Of a stretch of DNA of 64,000 nucleotides, positions 42,707 through 54,054 are shown piece by piece. Source of the stretch: Blakeslea trispora (lineage: Eukaryota > Mucoromycota > Mucoromycetes > Mucorales > Choanephoraceae); NCBI GenBank assembly GCA_025331445.1, contig JAIWNE010000061.1, forward strand, positions 1 to 64,000. Reading direction: 5' to 3'. The first letter of the stretch is position 1; the number at the start of each line of letters is the position of its first letter. Under the pieces are notes generated by a model. It was given only the letters and a program-made list of their open reading frames with translations, searched no databases and was not told the DNA's origin. The translations under genes were made by a program, and so were the position numbers.

Positions 42707-45700
42707 TTAACAAAAGACAGTATGCAAGCGTTTGAATTCATTAAGGCTACGGATTTCAATGCAGCGGTTTGCTAGAGTATTATTAAGAGAGGCTGCATCC
42801 GTAGAAACAGTCCTTGGTATCTTGATCTTGCCTAAAGGCACCTGTTGTTGAGACTGGTAAAACAAATGATATGGTTAAATCCTCATTGATCTGTACTTTA
42901 TATTTTTTTCTTACCTTTTGACGAACAGGAGGGGAATCGTTTTCAATTTTTTGGATATTGTCTACTTTACGTCGTAACTGCATGCTGCGTTGCTTTAGAG
43001 TGTACAATACTGATTGTTGTGTTTGATATTGATAGTTGGGTGACTTCTTCATGCTCTGCCATGGATGGGATGTGATCTTTGCTTCCTTAGGCTGTAATTG
43101 AACAATGCGAGGTGAAGCACCAGCAGATCGTAGGTCTTTCACAAGAGCTCGAGTCTCTCTTGCAACCTCTGACAGTTGCATTTGATGCTGATTCTTGTAG
43201 GCTCGAGAGCTAGGCATCTGTTGCAAATCCAAGGCTCGAATGAAATCTATACTCTTCAGCTCTGCATTCTCAGCTCTTAAATAACGTATAGATGCTCGCA
43301 ATCTTTCTACTTGTCCAGAAATCTTGTAGTAACCGCCAGCCATCTCTTGGACATCGCTATCTCCTTCTACTTCCGCAAGATCAAAAGTAGCCTTTCTCAG
43401 CAATGATTGTCTCTTCTCTTCTTGCTTGCTCATCTCTTTCCTTAACTCTGTGTTCTTAGCCTCTAGGGCTTCATATTCATGCTGTAAGTTTTCCATAGCC
43501 TCAGCATAGATTTGTTCTTGATTCATTGATTTCTCCAAATCTTCTTCTAGTGTCTTGATTTGTTCCATTTCTTTCTTTGCCATTTCCATACGCTTTTCAA
43601 GCAGACTAATTTTGACATCAGATTCTTGAAGTGCTTGATCCTAAAACAAGAAGCGTGGATTTGTTAAGCAAAAAGCCTAGGTAATAGATAATTCTTTCCT
43701 TTACCTTAAGTCGAACGTCCTTGATCAGCTTTACAATCTCCTCACTGTGTTGCTGTAGCTTGTGTTCGAGCTCATGATTTGCTACAGCTTCAGCTTTGAT
43801 ATCAGATGCACGTTGAATCCAAGGTGCAACGCTGCTTGAGACTACAATAAGAGAGTAAGAATGAAAAATGAGTATACAGCCAAAGAAAAAAGAAGGTCTA
43901 GAATCAATTAGATGCTTACTTTTCTCTAGTTTATCATCGCGCTCAACTTCGTTCAATGTTGTCTCGAGTTCGTTTGTCAAAACCTTTATTGTTCTAAGTG
44001 CACCTTCCCACATGGAGCTCTCAACAATTTCAAATATTCGGTCGCTTCTGTCACCAATCAATTTTTGAATATGAGATAACTCGATCTGTTCATGGCTGCC
44101 TCGCTTAGCATCTATATAGGCTGTGATATCTTTGCAAGTCTGTTTATCAAAGGTGGAGAGAGTTGAGAAAAACACATGATCTAATTGGTCTATTCTATAG
44201 GGAACAAGAACTTACCTCAAAACAGAAAGCGCAGAGCTTAGTGCTAATAGTATAAAGCATCTTAAATCTGTGTAGATGTTCCGATTTAAGCGTCATTGCC
44301 TCTTCAAGCTTATCCTCTAATTGACGCATCAATTTCCTTTTTATAGCAATGCAGAACATCAGTACACATCATTTTCTCAACAGATCGCATATCCTACTTA
44401 CTTTGCAGTAATTTTACTGTTCTTTGCAAACGCAATAAGCCTGCCGAGTGGTTCCGAATAGTTCATATCCAAATCGCCTAGTCCTTCAGAGACAGTCAGG
44501 CCATCAATTTTGATAGCATTATTCAGAGATTGCTTTACGAACGTAAAGATAACAATCATACGATCAGCATTCAAGTCAAGTGCTTTAGTTAGACCAAAGA
44601 ACTGGTCAGAGTTGGCCTTCTCTTGCTGTTGCAAGTGAGCTTCAACCATGTGTTCAACTTGAGAAATAACGCGTTGAAGCTCAGTTAGGCAGTGCGACTC
44701 ATTGATTTGATCAACCCTAAAGAGTTCTATGATAGCATTCATTCTAGCCAAAAGAGTAAAGTGTCAGCATATATGCATAGTACTCATAGTTTTAGCCATT
44801 ATATTACCTTCTCTCAACGCCAATTAATTCATGATATACTTTACTCATTGTAGCAAATGTAGCAGGATCGCAATTCCTGATATGCGTTTGAAACCGAATG
44901 GATAATGAGTTTAGCCAACCAGCTCTTTGCTTGATCTAATAAAAAATAAGTACAACTATAATTATAGATATCCCAATCAAACATATAGATGTACCTCACA
45001 GATTGAAACAAGATTTTCTGTTACACTCTCCATAATCTTTTCACTGACAGGATGGTTTTGATCCAGATGTTTGATGATAAGAGTAGATTTAAACTCTAAG
45101 CGCTTAAACAATAACAGGCAAGAGATTGGATCATTTTCGGTCTTGAAGAATGCTTCAGGAAGATAGGGTTGAACCATGTTAAGACGGTCATTAGCTTGGA
45201 CAGCTTCAAGTTTGCGCAACTCGATATCGATTGCCTTTGCTTGAGCTTTCATTACTGTTGTCTGAAGTTGAGCATTGAGTGACATCATAGCTTGCGATTG
45301 ACTGCTCAATGTCATTTTTTCAGTTTCTTCTTCTTTCTCTTTCTGCTTAAACTTTTCTAAATCGTTTTGCAAAAGTGCAACTAACTCTCTGAATTGTTGA
45401 ATTGTAGCCTCATAGTCTAGAAGCGTTTCTCCATTTGCCCTCAATCGCTCTAGTTGCTCTCTGAGCAACATGTCACGATGGTCAATTTCGGCCTGCAACT
45501 GTTTCTCTGTCTCAACATGATTTTCTTCTAGTTCGTCTGCAAGATCACGGAGAGCTTCCAGATCATCTACTGTAGCACTTAGCTCATCCAACTTTTCAGT
45601 CAAAGCCAGATTTCTTTCTGTCAACTGATCAACCAAATCCTCGGCACCCAAGGTATCATCCAGCTGTACTCTCAGCTCATCTACAAGCGACTCTGCTTCA

Positions 45701-47670
45701 ATCAGTTTTTCCATTGTCTTTTCATACTGTATCTTGAATTCTTCCAACTCGTAATTATCTTGCTCCAATGCTTTGATTTTGAGATTCAACTCATTCTCAT
45801 GCTCATTGGTAGCGTCACGCAATCTTCAATTAAAGACGTAATTAGTTCTCTTCATACTGCTAATATCATCTTCATTTCACCTTAATAAAGCTTCCTTCAA
45901 TCTCTCATTATGTCTTTCCAATTGAACTACTTCCAGAGGGGTTCTCTGCTCGGTATCAGCACTAGATAGCTCAGGAGGCCTGTTTATCATATCAGCTTCT
46001 CTCTTCAAGATATCAAGGTCGAGACTGATTTCTTCTATTCGATCCTTTAGCATATCAGCTTCTTGTTGTAAATCTTCAGCACGTTCTTCAGCCACTTCTT
46101 TATCCAAAGTAAGCATCTCCATTGAATCGAGCATTTCATTGTATTTTGCTTCATATGTTTCTCTTTCAGCTACAGCTTCTTTCAGTTCTCGCTTTGTATC
46201 ACGAACGTCTTTCTGTAGCTCGGCAATTTTGTCTAAGATGCATAGCTTGAGTGAATAAATGCCACAACTTTAATGTAAGCACAAATTACCTTGTAATTTA
46301 TTTCTGAGTGTCAAAAACTGCTCAGCTTCTTCTTTCACTTTTTCATATTCTCTAAACCTCTCTCGATCCTCATGGCGCTTGTTTTCAAGTATCTTTAGCT
46401 TGAAGCGAAGCTCTTCATAATCCTTCAGTGGTACTGTCTGCGTTTAAAATAGAGAGATTAAATCTATTGTACATACAAAAACACGTTTTTTTCATGCTCA
46501 CCTGATCTGATTTACTGACTGGTCTTGAAGAAGCTAACGATCCATAAACAGGTTGTGCTACCGGTTTCTCTAGCTCTTCTTCAGGTTCTTCATCGGGCTC
46601 AAGTGTAAATTCAGAAGGTACTGTTTCAGTATCATTTTCATCTTCTGGGTCATTGCTAGAAACGGTCTCTCTTGCAGTCTCTGTTCTGATAGAGATAGGA
46701 CTAGATGCCACTTCAATTGAATCTTCTATGTAGGCATTGATATCCTCGCTTGGAGCTCCCAAATCGTCTTTCTCTAGTTCCATAAAGTCTTCAGGCATGT
46801 CCTCATCATGATTATTACTGTTATTTTCTGGTGTAGAAGGCGCTGTGATGGGCGTCCTTGACTTGGTCATGTCAGGTGCAGTAGGTTGGGAAGGTGATTG
46901 AATAGCAGGAGCGGGAGTGGGTGGAAGTGATTGTGTATTAGATCTAGGTCTTTTTGTGATTGGCGTCTTGGTTGGTTTGGGTGGGACAATTGATTTTCGT
47001 CTTGCATTTGGAATCACTGTACTTTTGCTGCTAACGGCAGACACATTCTTGGGTGCTGATTGTACAAGTGATGTAGGTCTTCTTTTATTAGGTATCTGGC
47101 TGGTTGCAGGAGACAAAGGAGCAGCCGAAACAACAGACTTTCGTCTAGTGTTGATATTTGTAGGTGTAGGAGGAACAATCGTTGATCTTCTTTTGTTCTG
47201 AAGTTGAGGTGAATTAGCAACAGTTGGAGAAGGAGGGGCTATAGACTTCCTTCGCTGCATAGGTGGAGCTGAAACAACTGATTTTCTTCTTATGGCCGAT
47301 GAAGGAGAAACAGATCCAGCTGATGCATCCTTTTTTTTTTTTGAAGGAGAGGAGTATATATGTTTATAAGTCATGCAAGATTTTATCATTTTATATGGCT
47401 AATTTTAGTTATTTATTGTACCTCATTAATTTTGACACTGGCAGGCCTCACAAATACACCATGGTTTGCCTTGCATTCAAAATAGCGTTTGCCTTGTACA
47501 ATACCACTATTCTTGCCTTGAGGCTCGTCTAGCTCGACACCAACCCACTTTCCTGTCTGAAAACTCGTGTTGCCAAAGAAACGAACTGTACCCAAAAGAT
47601 CGTTTACGACAACCCGAGATCCAATTGCAAAGTCATCTCTAATAACTGATGACCGCTTTGCGTTAGACAT
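42707..47670 (-). CDS. NIP100: Dynactin large subunit p150Glued (Nip100/DCTN1), about 1415 aa
   Basis: About twelve exons: 47670-47422, 47329-46502, 46437-46290, 46232-45881, 45823-44995, 44935-44808, 44743-44402, 44336-about 44220, about 44180-43920, 43841-43705, 43640-42915, 42841-42707. The N-terminus is a CAP-Gly domain (GTVRFFGNTSFQTGKWVGVELDEPQGKNSG, residues about 26-75; GKNSG for GKNDG), which binds tubulin tails and EB1. A basic Ser/Pro region follows with repeated RRKS motifs, then long coiled coils that bind dynein intermediate chain, a globular dynactin region and a second coiled coil (DQALQESDVKISLLEKRME). The exon 8/9 junction is uncertain: the obvious GTAAGT donor breaks frame. 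It links dynein to microtubules and cargo, for nuclear migration and hyphal growth. Confidence 0.9.
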
Positions 47671-48399
47671 TGTCTCGAGATAAACTGTTTCTTTTCTCTT
47701 TGTTGGATTGTATCTTCCTCTATTGCTCTGTTATTGCGTTCCTTATTTTCTTACTTTTTTTTTATATATAAAAGAAAAATGGAGGAGTGGAAAGTGAAGT
47801 TGAACAATTTCTTTAGTTTGAAACACAACCAATACAGGTAAAGTATATTAAAATGAAAAAGAAAAAAAAACAAAATAAAAGGGAAAGAAAGAGAGTGGAA
47901 AAATAAATTGTTATGTGGACTTTCATTTTGCGGAAATGCAAGAGGGAACTGGTTTGGAGCTTAAAATGATAATAATAAAAAGCAGACCAGATTAAATCTA
48001 TTTTACAGTTAATGGCACTATTATGCAATAGAGTAAATTCGGAATAGCCATAAAAAGGATACGCTTGATCATCTATTAATTTTGTTGTTTCGATAAAGCA
48101 CTCAGTCAAAGATATGGGCGAGCTGACTGTAACAGGTTGCCATCCTCTTAATTTTTTTTTTTTTTACTGGCTCAAATTCTATGATGCACTTTTGTCAGTG
48201 CTCACCTTGAAGAGTAGAAATAACACCAAGTGGCAATTATGAAACCAATCTCTCATCTGCTGTCAAAAAGTCGAAATAGATATACAATTTGATTTAACAT
48301 TGTATAACCAGTCCATTGAGAATCGGTTGTAATAAACATTGCTAAATCCATTGTTGTTTCAAGACAATTTCTCAGCTATCCAAAGCAAATTGTTTTGTA

Positions 48400-48632
48400 C
48401 AGTGGGGTTACAAAAAATAAGATAAAATTTCATTTTTCCTTCCAAATTACCATCATCATTGGTTTTGACCTACCAAGCACCATTAAACTACTACCAAATG
48501 TCTTGAAATGCTCAAATATTCATTAGAAATTGCCTGGATTTACTTTTAGACTTTTTATTGCTTTTAAAAGCATACACATAATTGAATTAGTAGTGAGGAA
48601 AGAAAACTATCTTATTTTTTGTAACCCCACTG
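48400..48632. mobile_element. Tc1/mariner-type MITE, 233 bp, TA target duplication
   Basis: Perfect 25-bp terminal inverted repeats beginning CAGTGGGGTTAC face each other at 48400-48424 and 48608-48632. Each end is flanked by TA (48398-48399 and 48633-48634), the target duplication of Tc1/mariner elements, and the CAGTGGGG start is typical of that superfamily. The 183-bp interior has no coding sequence, so it is non-autonomous. Perfect ends suggest fairly recent insertion. Confidence 0.88.
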
Positions 48633-48817
48633 TACAAAAATAAAAGATCGAATAGTTCATAAATCGAAACATAAAGCAATCAGAATACTAAAAGAAATTG
48701 GTTCAAAAATAGTCATGAGTTATATGATCCAATAAGATATTTTGTAGATTTACTTACATTCAACAATAGAATAGAATGACGCAAGAGAGAACACACGAAA
48801 GAACGAAAATACATAGA

Positions 48818-48841
48818 AGAGAGAGAGAGAGAGAGAGAGAA
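48818..48841 (+). repeat. (GA)n microsatellite
   Basis: About 12 uninterrupted GA units. Confidence 0.9.
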
Positions 48842-49906
48842 ATTAGTAAATGAACAATAAATAATGAATGTTGGTACTTACCCGAAGTGTATTCTTGTAT
48901 CCATAGCTGAAACAAGGGCGGAAAAGTTTCAAGAAGTGAATAAAAAGAAAAGAAGAAAAGAAAGAGACGAGAAACTCAGAGACTTGTGTTTGTTGGTGTT
49001 GTTGTTGGCGAATTTTGCAGAGGCTACGGAGGCAGCTACAACATGGGACAGGAGCGCAAGAAAAGCTTTCACTCGACAAAACCAGACAAGACAAACAAGA
49101 CAAACCAGGGGCAAGGACAGACAAGTAACAAGAAGACTTGTTTCCAAAATGTGAGTACTCCTACTCTATGGATGGACGATGGTTATCGTCATTAAGTGAG
49201 TAACTATCTAGCGACCACCGAACAGAGCCACAAAAGGGTCAGAGCTTCAACTGAATGGGTATAGTCTTTAGGGGTAGGAAGGGACCACTACCAGGTTGCG
49301 GTAGTAGAGGGGAGAGCAAGCTTTGCTTGTCGTAAGGATCAATAGGGGAAAAAATTAAAGATTCTCTTTTATAGGTTTTTTTTTTCGTTCCAAATGTTGC
49401 ATAAATCTGTTATGATTCATCTGTGAGAAATATCAGATGGGAAGAATTGCTTCTAGAAATGAAGTTTTGTATATCAATTTATTTAAATAGACCAAAAGAA
49501 ATAGTCATTGAAGTCGGATTATATTCAAGACAAAGAGTATTGAGTATTTAGGCTTCGAGCTATGGATTCTTTGCTGTTACTCGGTAAGCTTTCCAGAACT
49601 CAAATAGAGCAATCATTGGCAGCAAATTGGTTGAACGAAAAGTTACTAAATAAACATAATGGACAGAAGAACTACATCGCCTCTGATAATAAGCATCCTT
49701 AACACATTGTCTTTTAAATTACCTTTGTTGATAAAAAAAAAAGCATCAAATGGTGATACCTGGGATAACAGAGAACATCCCATAAATGGCAGACAATAGG
49801 GTGGTTCATTTTAGCACAAGTTTCCATCACAAAATTCGACACTCATCACATAGTCAGAGTAACAACTTTTAACGGTTTTTTATTGGCTTAAAATTTGTAT
49901 GAGCAT

Positions 49907-49965
49907 ATTGGTTTTTACCTTGAAAATTAATGTGCAGGTGCGCAATCTTCAAGGTAAAAACCAGT
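49907..49965. repeat. Hairpin, 18-bp arms
   Basis: Arms 49907-49924 and 49948-49965 (ACTGGTTTTTACCTTGAA and its complement, one mismatch) with a 23-nt loop. The loop-side ends are AT-rich. No U tract follows, so it is not a simple terminator. Confidence 0.6.
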
Positions 49966-50675
49966 AGTTAAAGATCAAAGGTTTCCTTGAGACCAGTCAG
50001 GAAGAGACAATTTAATACCAGATTCATACTCGCGACAAGTTTTAGAACCGAGATTTTGATATTGAAGGAGAGTTAAAAAAAGGGGGGGAAGAAGTGTACC
50101 TACTAGACTATCTTTACACAGCTATTCTTATCCTAGATGATTAGCAGCAAAAAAAAAAAAAAAGTCAATCAAAATAGAAACATGAACGACAATTTGGGTC
50201 ACTTGCAAGATTCCAAGTCTGCACGATTTGTTTATTCTTATTGCACCAAACGAAAACCTATAACAATAAAAAGGCTTATCATCTGTAGCGGAGCTTATTT
50301 ATCTGATTTCACTGTGTTTAAAGTCCAAATTTGGATTTATTTTAAGCTTTTAAAGTTTATCTATTCTTGTTATCAGACATTTGAAGTTTAAAGTTCATCT
50401 GAATCTATTGCTGTGTCTTTCTTGTGTCATTCCGATTCCGGGCTTTAAGACTGTAGAGTTTTTTCTTTTATTATTTCAATATAGTCGTCAATGAAGATTG
50501 TGTTGACAAACATTTCCTATGGTCAAGAACATTATAGAACTTGCCCCCTACTGTCATCAAAATTTAAAGTAAAAGATAACGCACAAATCTGGAAAATATT
50601 TTTAAAATCCAGAACTCTTTTTTTTTTTTCTTTCTTTCTTTTTTTCTCTTTTCTTTTCAGGCTATATAGTTTTCT

Positions 50676-51883
50676 ATGATTACTATTTTACCACCTAGGC
50701 TAAGAATCCTTAGCTTTCCAAGATCCCAATCAAAGTTAGTGACTCATGCAGTTGCAAAACTACTCTTATTTAAGGATAATAATACGCAAGTAGACCACAT
50801 CTTTTTTTTTTTCTATCTACAAATTCCCCCCCTCTTTATACTGATATCTTTTAAAGAGATGATTCTTTCTTTTCGTTTACCGAGAACGAATATGGCATAT
50901 CGATTATAGCCAATGAAGAAGCCATTGAGATGGACTTTCTGCCTGTACTCCGTTCAGTTGAATGTATATCATTAGATGCGCCAGTCGGCATTTTTCGTGT
51001 GTTACAAGTAGACGACGAAAGAGAACAAGGTAATGCTGATTTTACCTTTATTGACAACCCATATTTATGATTTGTTTTCATTCAAGAGCTGGGAGGAAGC
51101 GGAAAGAGAATCTGTGAGATCTCGGAACCTCTGACAAGGGGCAGGTTTCCTATTCTCTATATATCAACCTATCAAACAGACTTTGTTCTTGTCAGCGAAC
51201 AAAAGCTATTTCAAGTCATGGAAGCATTGCGAGAAGATGGGTTTGAAATAGAAAGCTTATTGCCTGATTCAGAAATACCTGATTGTGATGAAGATGAGGG
51301 TGTTTTGTTAGAAGAAGACAAACAACCATCTTCACCTATGGCTGATCCAAGCCAGTTCTTGCTAGCTACTAGTGTATTAGTCAATGAACTACAATGTGTA
51401 GGATTGAACAAGCATAATCGATCTGTCTGGATAAAGAGTGTGTTAAAGATTTTATGCTATCCAGAACTTGTACAGTCTGATTGCAGGTAAAGAGAGGACT
51501 AGCAGAAATTCAAAAAAAAAAAGAAAGACTCATTTTTTTTTTCTTTTAGTAGATCTGATCATAAACGCTTCTGTTCATTCGTTGCAACAAACGATGATAT
51601 TTCCATGATTGCTGATAAGCAGATCATTGCTATTTTTGATGATAGTTCACTGATGCAAGAACAAGATGCTCCTCCGCAAAGAGTCATTCAGGTTCACTTC
51701 TCTGGTTCTAACATTGATCGTTGTGGCATTGTACGATCTATATCAAAACCTTTGTCGATAGACGCCAACATCAACATGCTTTATCTCAGTACATACATGA
51801 CAGCCAATATTATTGTTTCTGCTGATGATCTGGAGAGAGCCGTTAGCATCATCTCAACTCAAAAGAATCTATCGATATGCTAA
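50676..51883 (+). CDS. CASTOR-like ACT-domain protein, 338 aa
   Basis: Four exons: 50676-50785, 50857-51029, 51087-51486, 51550-51883. The first intron uses a GC donor (GCAAGT), the only choice I find that keeps frame and gives DNNTDDSFFSFTENEYG. Matches to the arginine sensor CASTOR1/GATSL: LRILSFPRS, FFSFTENEYGISIIANEE, PILYISTYQTDFVLV, FLLATSVLVNELQCVGL and at the end CGIVRSISKPLSIDANINMLYLSTY. These are tandem ACT folds. Animal CASTOR1 binds arginine and relieves GATOR2 inhibition to activate TORC1. Whether the fungal protein senses arginine is an inference. The acidic spacer (DCDEDEGVLLEEDK) is likely disordered. Confidence 0.8.
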
Positions 51884-52036
51884 CAGAGTAAATCACCTTC
51901 TCTGAATCTGTACATATATCACCAAAATAAACTATTTCTCAACTATGCAAGACATCACATGACCACATACACACACACAAAAGAGCAGTAACATGAATTT
52001 AAATATATTTTAAGGAAATTAGCGGTATCATGCTAT

Positions 52037-52837
52037 TTACAATGCATATGTTGCTGAACTGAATCCATACCCCGCATCGTCATAATCTTGTTCAAAAGGT
52101 GAGTTTGAACTGCTTGTTGGATTAGAGGATTCTGGTGATTCATAAGGTATTAGGTCCCATAATTGATTCATGTTGTCTTCATATTTGCGCTCATAAAGTA
52201 GTACTACAGTTCCTGGCTTAGTCCAGTTTCCCTGTTTGTTTGAATGATAAGCACATCAGTTTGTCTAGCACAAGAGCAATACTCACTCTGATGTCAAGCA
52301 CTAAATTTGGATCTGTTTGAGGGTAAATGAAACCATCTTCACGGTAGTACCATCGTTGGTTATGTGCATCTTCAATCATCTTTCGCTTGTATTGAATAAC
52401 CTGTTTGTCACTCTCCAGAATACCTACCCAGTCTCTCGTGAGTCTTTCTTGGTTGATTTTATGTCTCTAGTGATTATCCTACCTCCTTGTACATCCAACA
52501 CTAAGTGTTATTAAAAAAAAAAAGAGAGAGAATTAGAGAAAAATAAATAAATAAGAGCTGTATCCCATGGTTAGATCATTTTATTACCCATTCCTGAATT
52601 CTTGTTGATAATATATCCATTGTCATATGTCCATAGTTGATTATCATAATCTTTTGCTTTTTTAGGCCATACCACTATTTTGGCTGCAGCCTAAAAATGA
52701 GCTATTCATAAGCAAACAAGCCTATAATCGTGGCATCCAATCCAGCTTACCTTAAGCGAGTCATAGCTTACATCAATGACCATTTTATGCGAGCATTTTG
52801 ATTGAATAAAAAACCAACCTGAAGGAAAAGCACTCAT
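52037..52837 (-). CDS. Ricin B-type beta-trefoil lectin, 187 aa
   Basis: Five exons: 52837-52751, 52690-52588, 52500-52483 (18 nt), 52447-52287, 52231-52037; the total is divisible by three. The three trefoil lobes each carry a QxW-type motif: NQLWTYDNGYI, NQRWYYREDGFI and NQLWDLIP, with lobe starts FFIQSKCSHKMVIDV, VLDVQGERLTRD and NLVLDIRGNWTKPG. No signal peptide is visible, so it may be a cytosolic carbohydrate-binding protein. It has no catalytic or toxin domain. The C-terminal tail (SSNSPFEQDYDDAGYGF) is disordered. A (CT)n tract is directly 5' of the ATG. Confidence 0.85.
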
Positions 52838-54054
52838 GATTTCAATTGTCAGAGAGAGAGAAAGAGAGAGAAAGTAACAATAAAAAAAAAAGGCAAGACT
52901 TATCTTTTTTTTTATTTTAATTTCCGCAAATTAGGTAATGCGGTGGGGCTGCTGTGTCTGGGGGGACTACTCCGCCGATAATAAGCAATTCAATTGGACA
53001 CTTTTAGCCAATAAAAGTTGTTATTACCGTCGCTCATTCAAGCTTTTGCATACAATGCTTTTTGATGAGTGGGTTCATAAAGAAAGGCGCATTCCACTGT
53101 TTGAACCCTGAATGCCCGTCAATCAGTAATGGCTGTGGGGTAAGTGGCCGAGACAAACTGCCTGCCCTTGCTATTGCCATTCCCGGAATTACAACTTTGC
53201 TGTTCCAAGAAACTCTTCCTGCTTTCTCTCGAGCCAACACTGAATTTAATCACAAAACAGCATCCTTCTGTACAAGAAGCGTTGTATTGGCCGCACATGA
53301 AGCGTGATGAGCAAGGCTATAGGTGTTACATAAGCTTTATCTGTCTTACAGTACTAAATCTCTCTCTCTATCTATCTATCTCCCAGACATGACAGCCGTA
53401 CCAGTAATGTAATTAAGGGTATATAATTTCTTGTGGTATTACCCCCCCCCATGAAGCGATACTTGTCACCACTATAAAATATGAAAGATTGTATGATATA
53501 GCCAAGCACAATTGTACCATAAAGAACTTGTAAACCAGGTAATTCTCTAATTTAAATAAACAGAGCCTTCTTCCCCATGGTTAATTTTTAAAAAGATAAT
53601 ACTCTGCTTATGAGTTAAGGAGTCAAGATGAGAAATCTATAAAAGTCGCCAAGTAAATTTAGATTCTTTTACAACAGTAAGTAGACTAAAATGTTTTAGG
53701 GCATGCCAAGTCTTTGTCCTTCTGTAATCGATTAAAAAGGCTTAGGTTACAGAATGATGATTTTCGCATCTAAATTCAGTCAAAAAAAACATACCTTTTT
53801 CATCTCGTTTTTTTTTTTTACCACAAAATTCGGCATTTATATTATAGCAATTGTTGTTTGCAACCATTTTCTATTTGACAATGCTAAGCCTGAATGTATT
53901 CATTAACAACATAAATGTTTATTTTTTTCTAAGGTATGTTTAGTGTGATAGTGAAATGATTGAACTGATATTAAATGGATACATGTATTAATAGTGTATA
54001 GAGCATATGGTCATAAAGCATAAGAGGTATATAAATTGAAGCAAGGAATGGAAT
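52838..54054. other. Intergenic 1.2 kb with a possible transposon scrap
   Basis: Apart from the Cys-motif fragment at 53062-53307 and a (TCTA)n stretch near 53370, no feature is recognised; AT-rich to the end of the interval. Confidence 0.5.
53062..53307 (+). pseudogene. Possible Fanzor/TnpB-like C-terminal remnant
   Basis: An 81-codon frame reads FHCLNPECPSISNGCG then GRDKLPALAIAIPGITTLLF and later SFCTR. The layout F-x-C-x4-C ... R-D-x3-A-x2-I is like the zinc ribbon plus final RuvC Asp segment (RD..A..NI) of TnpB/Fanzor proteins. No upstream RuvC motifs are readable, and flanking frames are closed, so at best it is a truncated relic. Other Cys-rich origins remain possible. Confidence 0.25.

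Larger units (their letters stand above)
47671..50675. other. Gene-free 3 kb interval
   Basis: Contains the mariner-type MITE (48400-48632), a (GA)n tract (48818-48841), a purine-rich stretch to about 49150 whose open frames look like low-complexity shadows, and a small hairpin (49907-49965). No gene recognised. The last 60 bases before 50676 are a pyrimidine-rich leader. Confidence 0.5.

Noticed and set aside
49000..49195. Overlapping frames in the purine-rich block at 48.9-49.2 kb
   Set aside because: Low-complexity composition, four frames open at once, no splice or family support.
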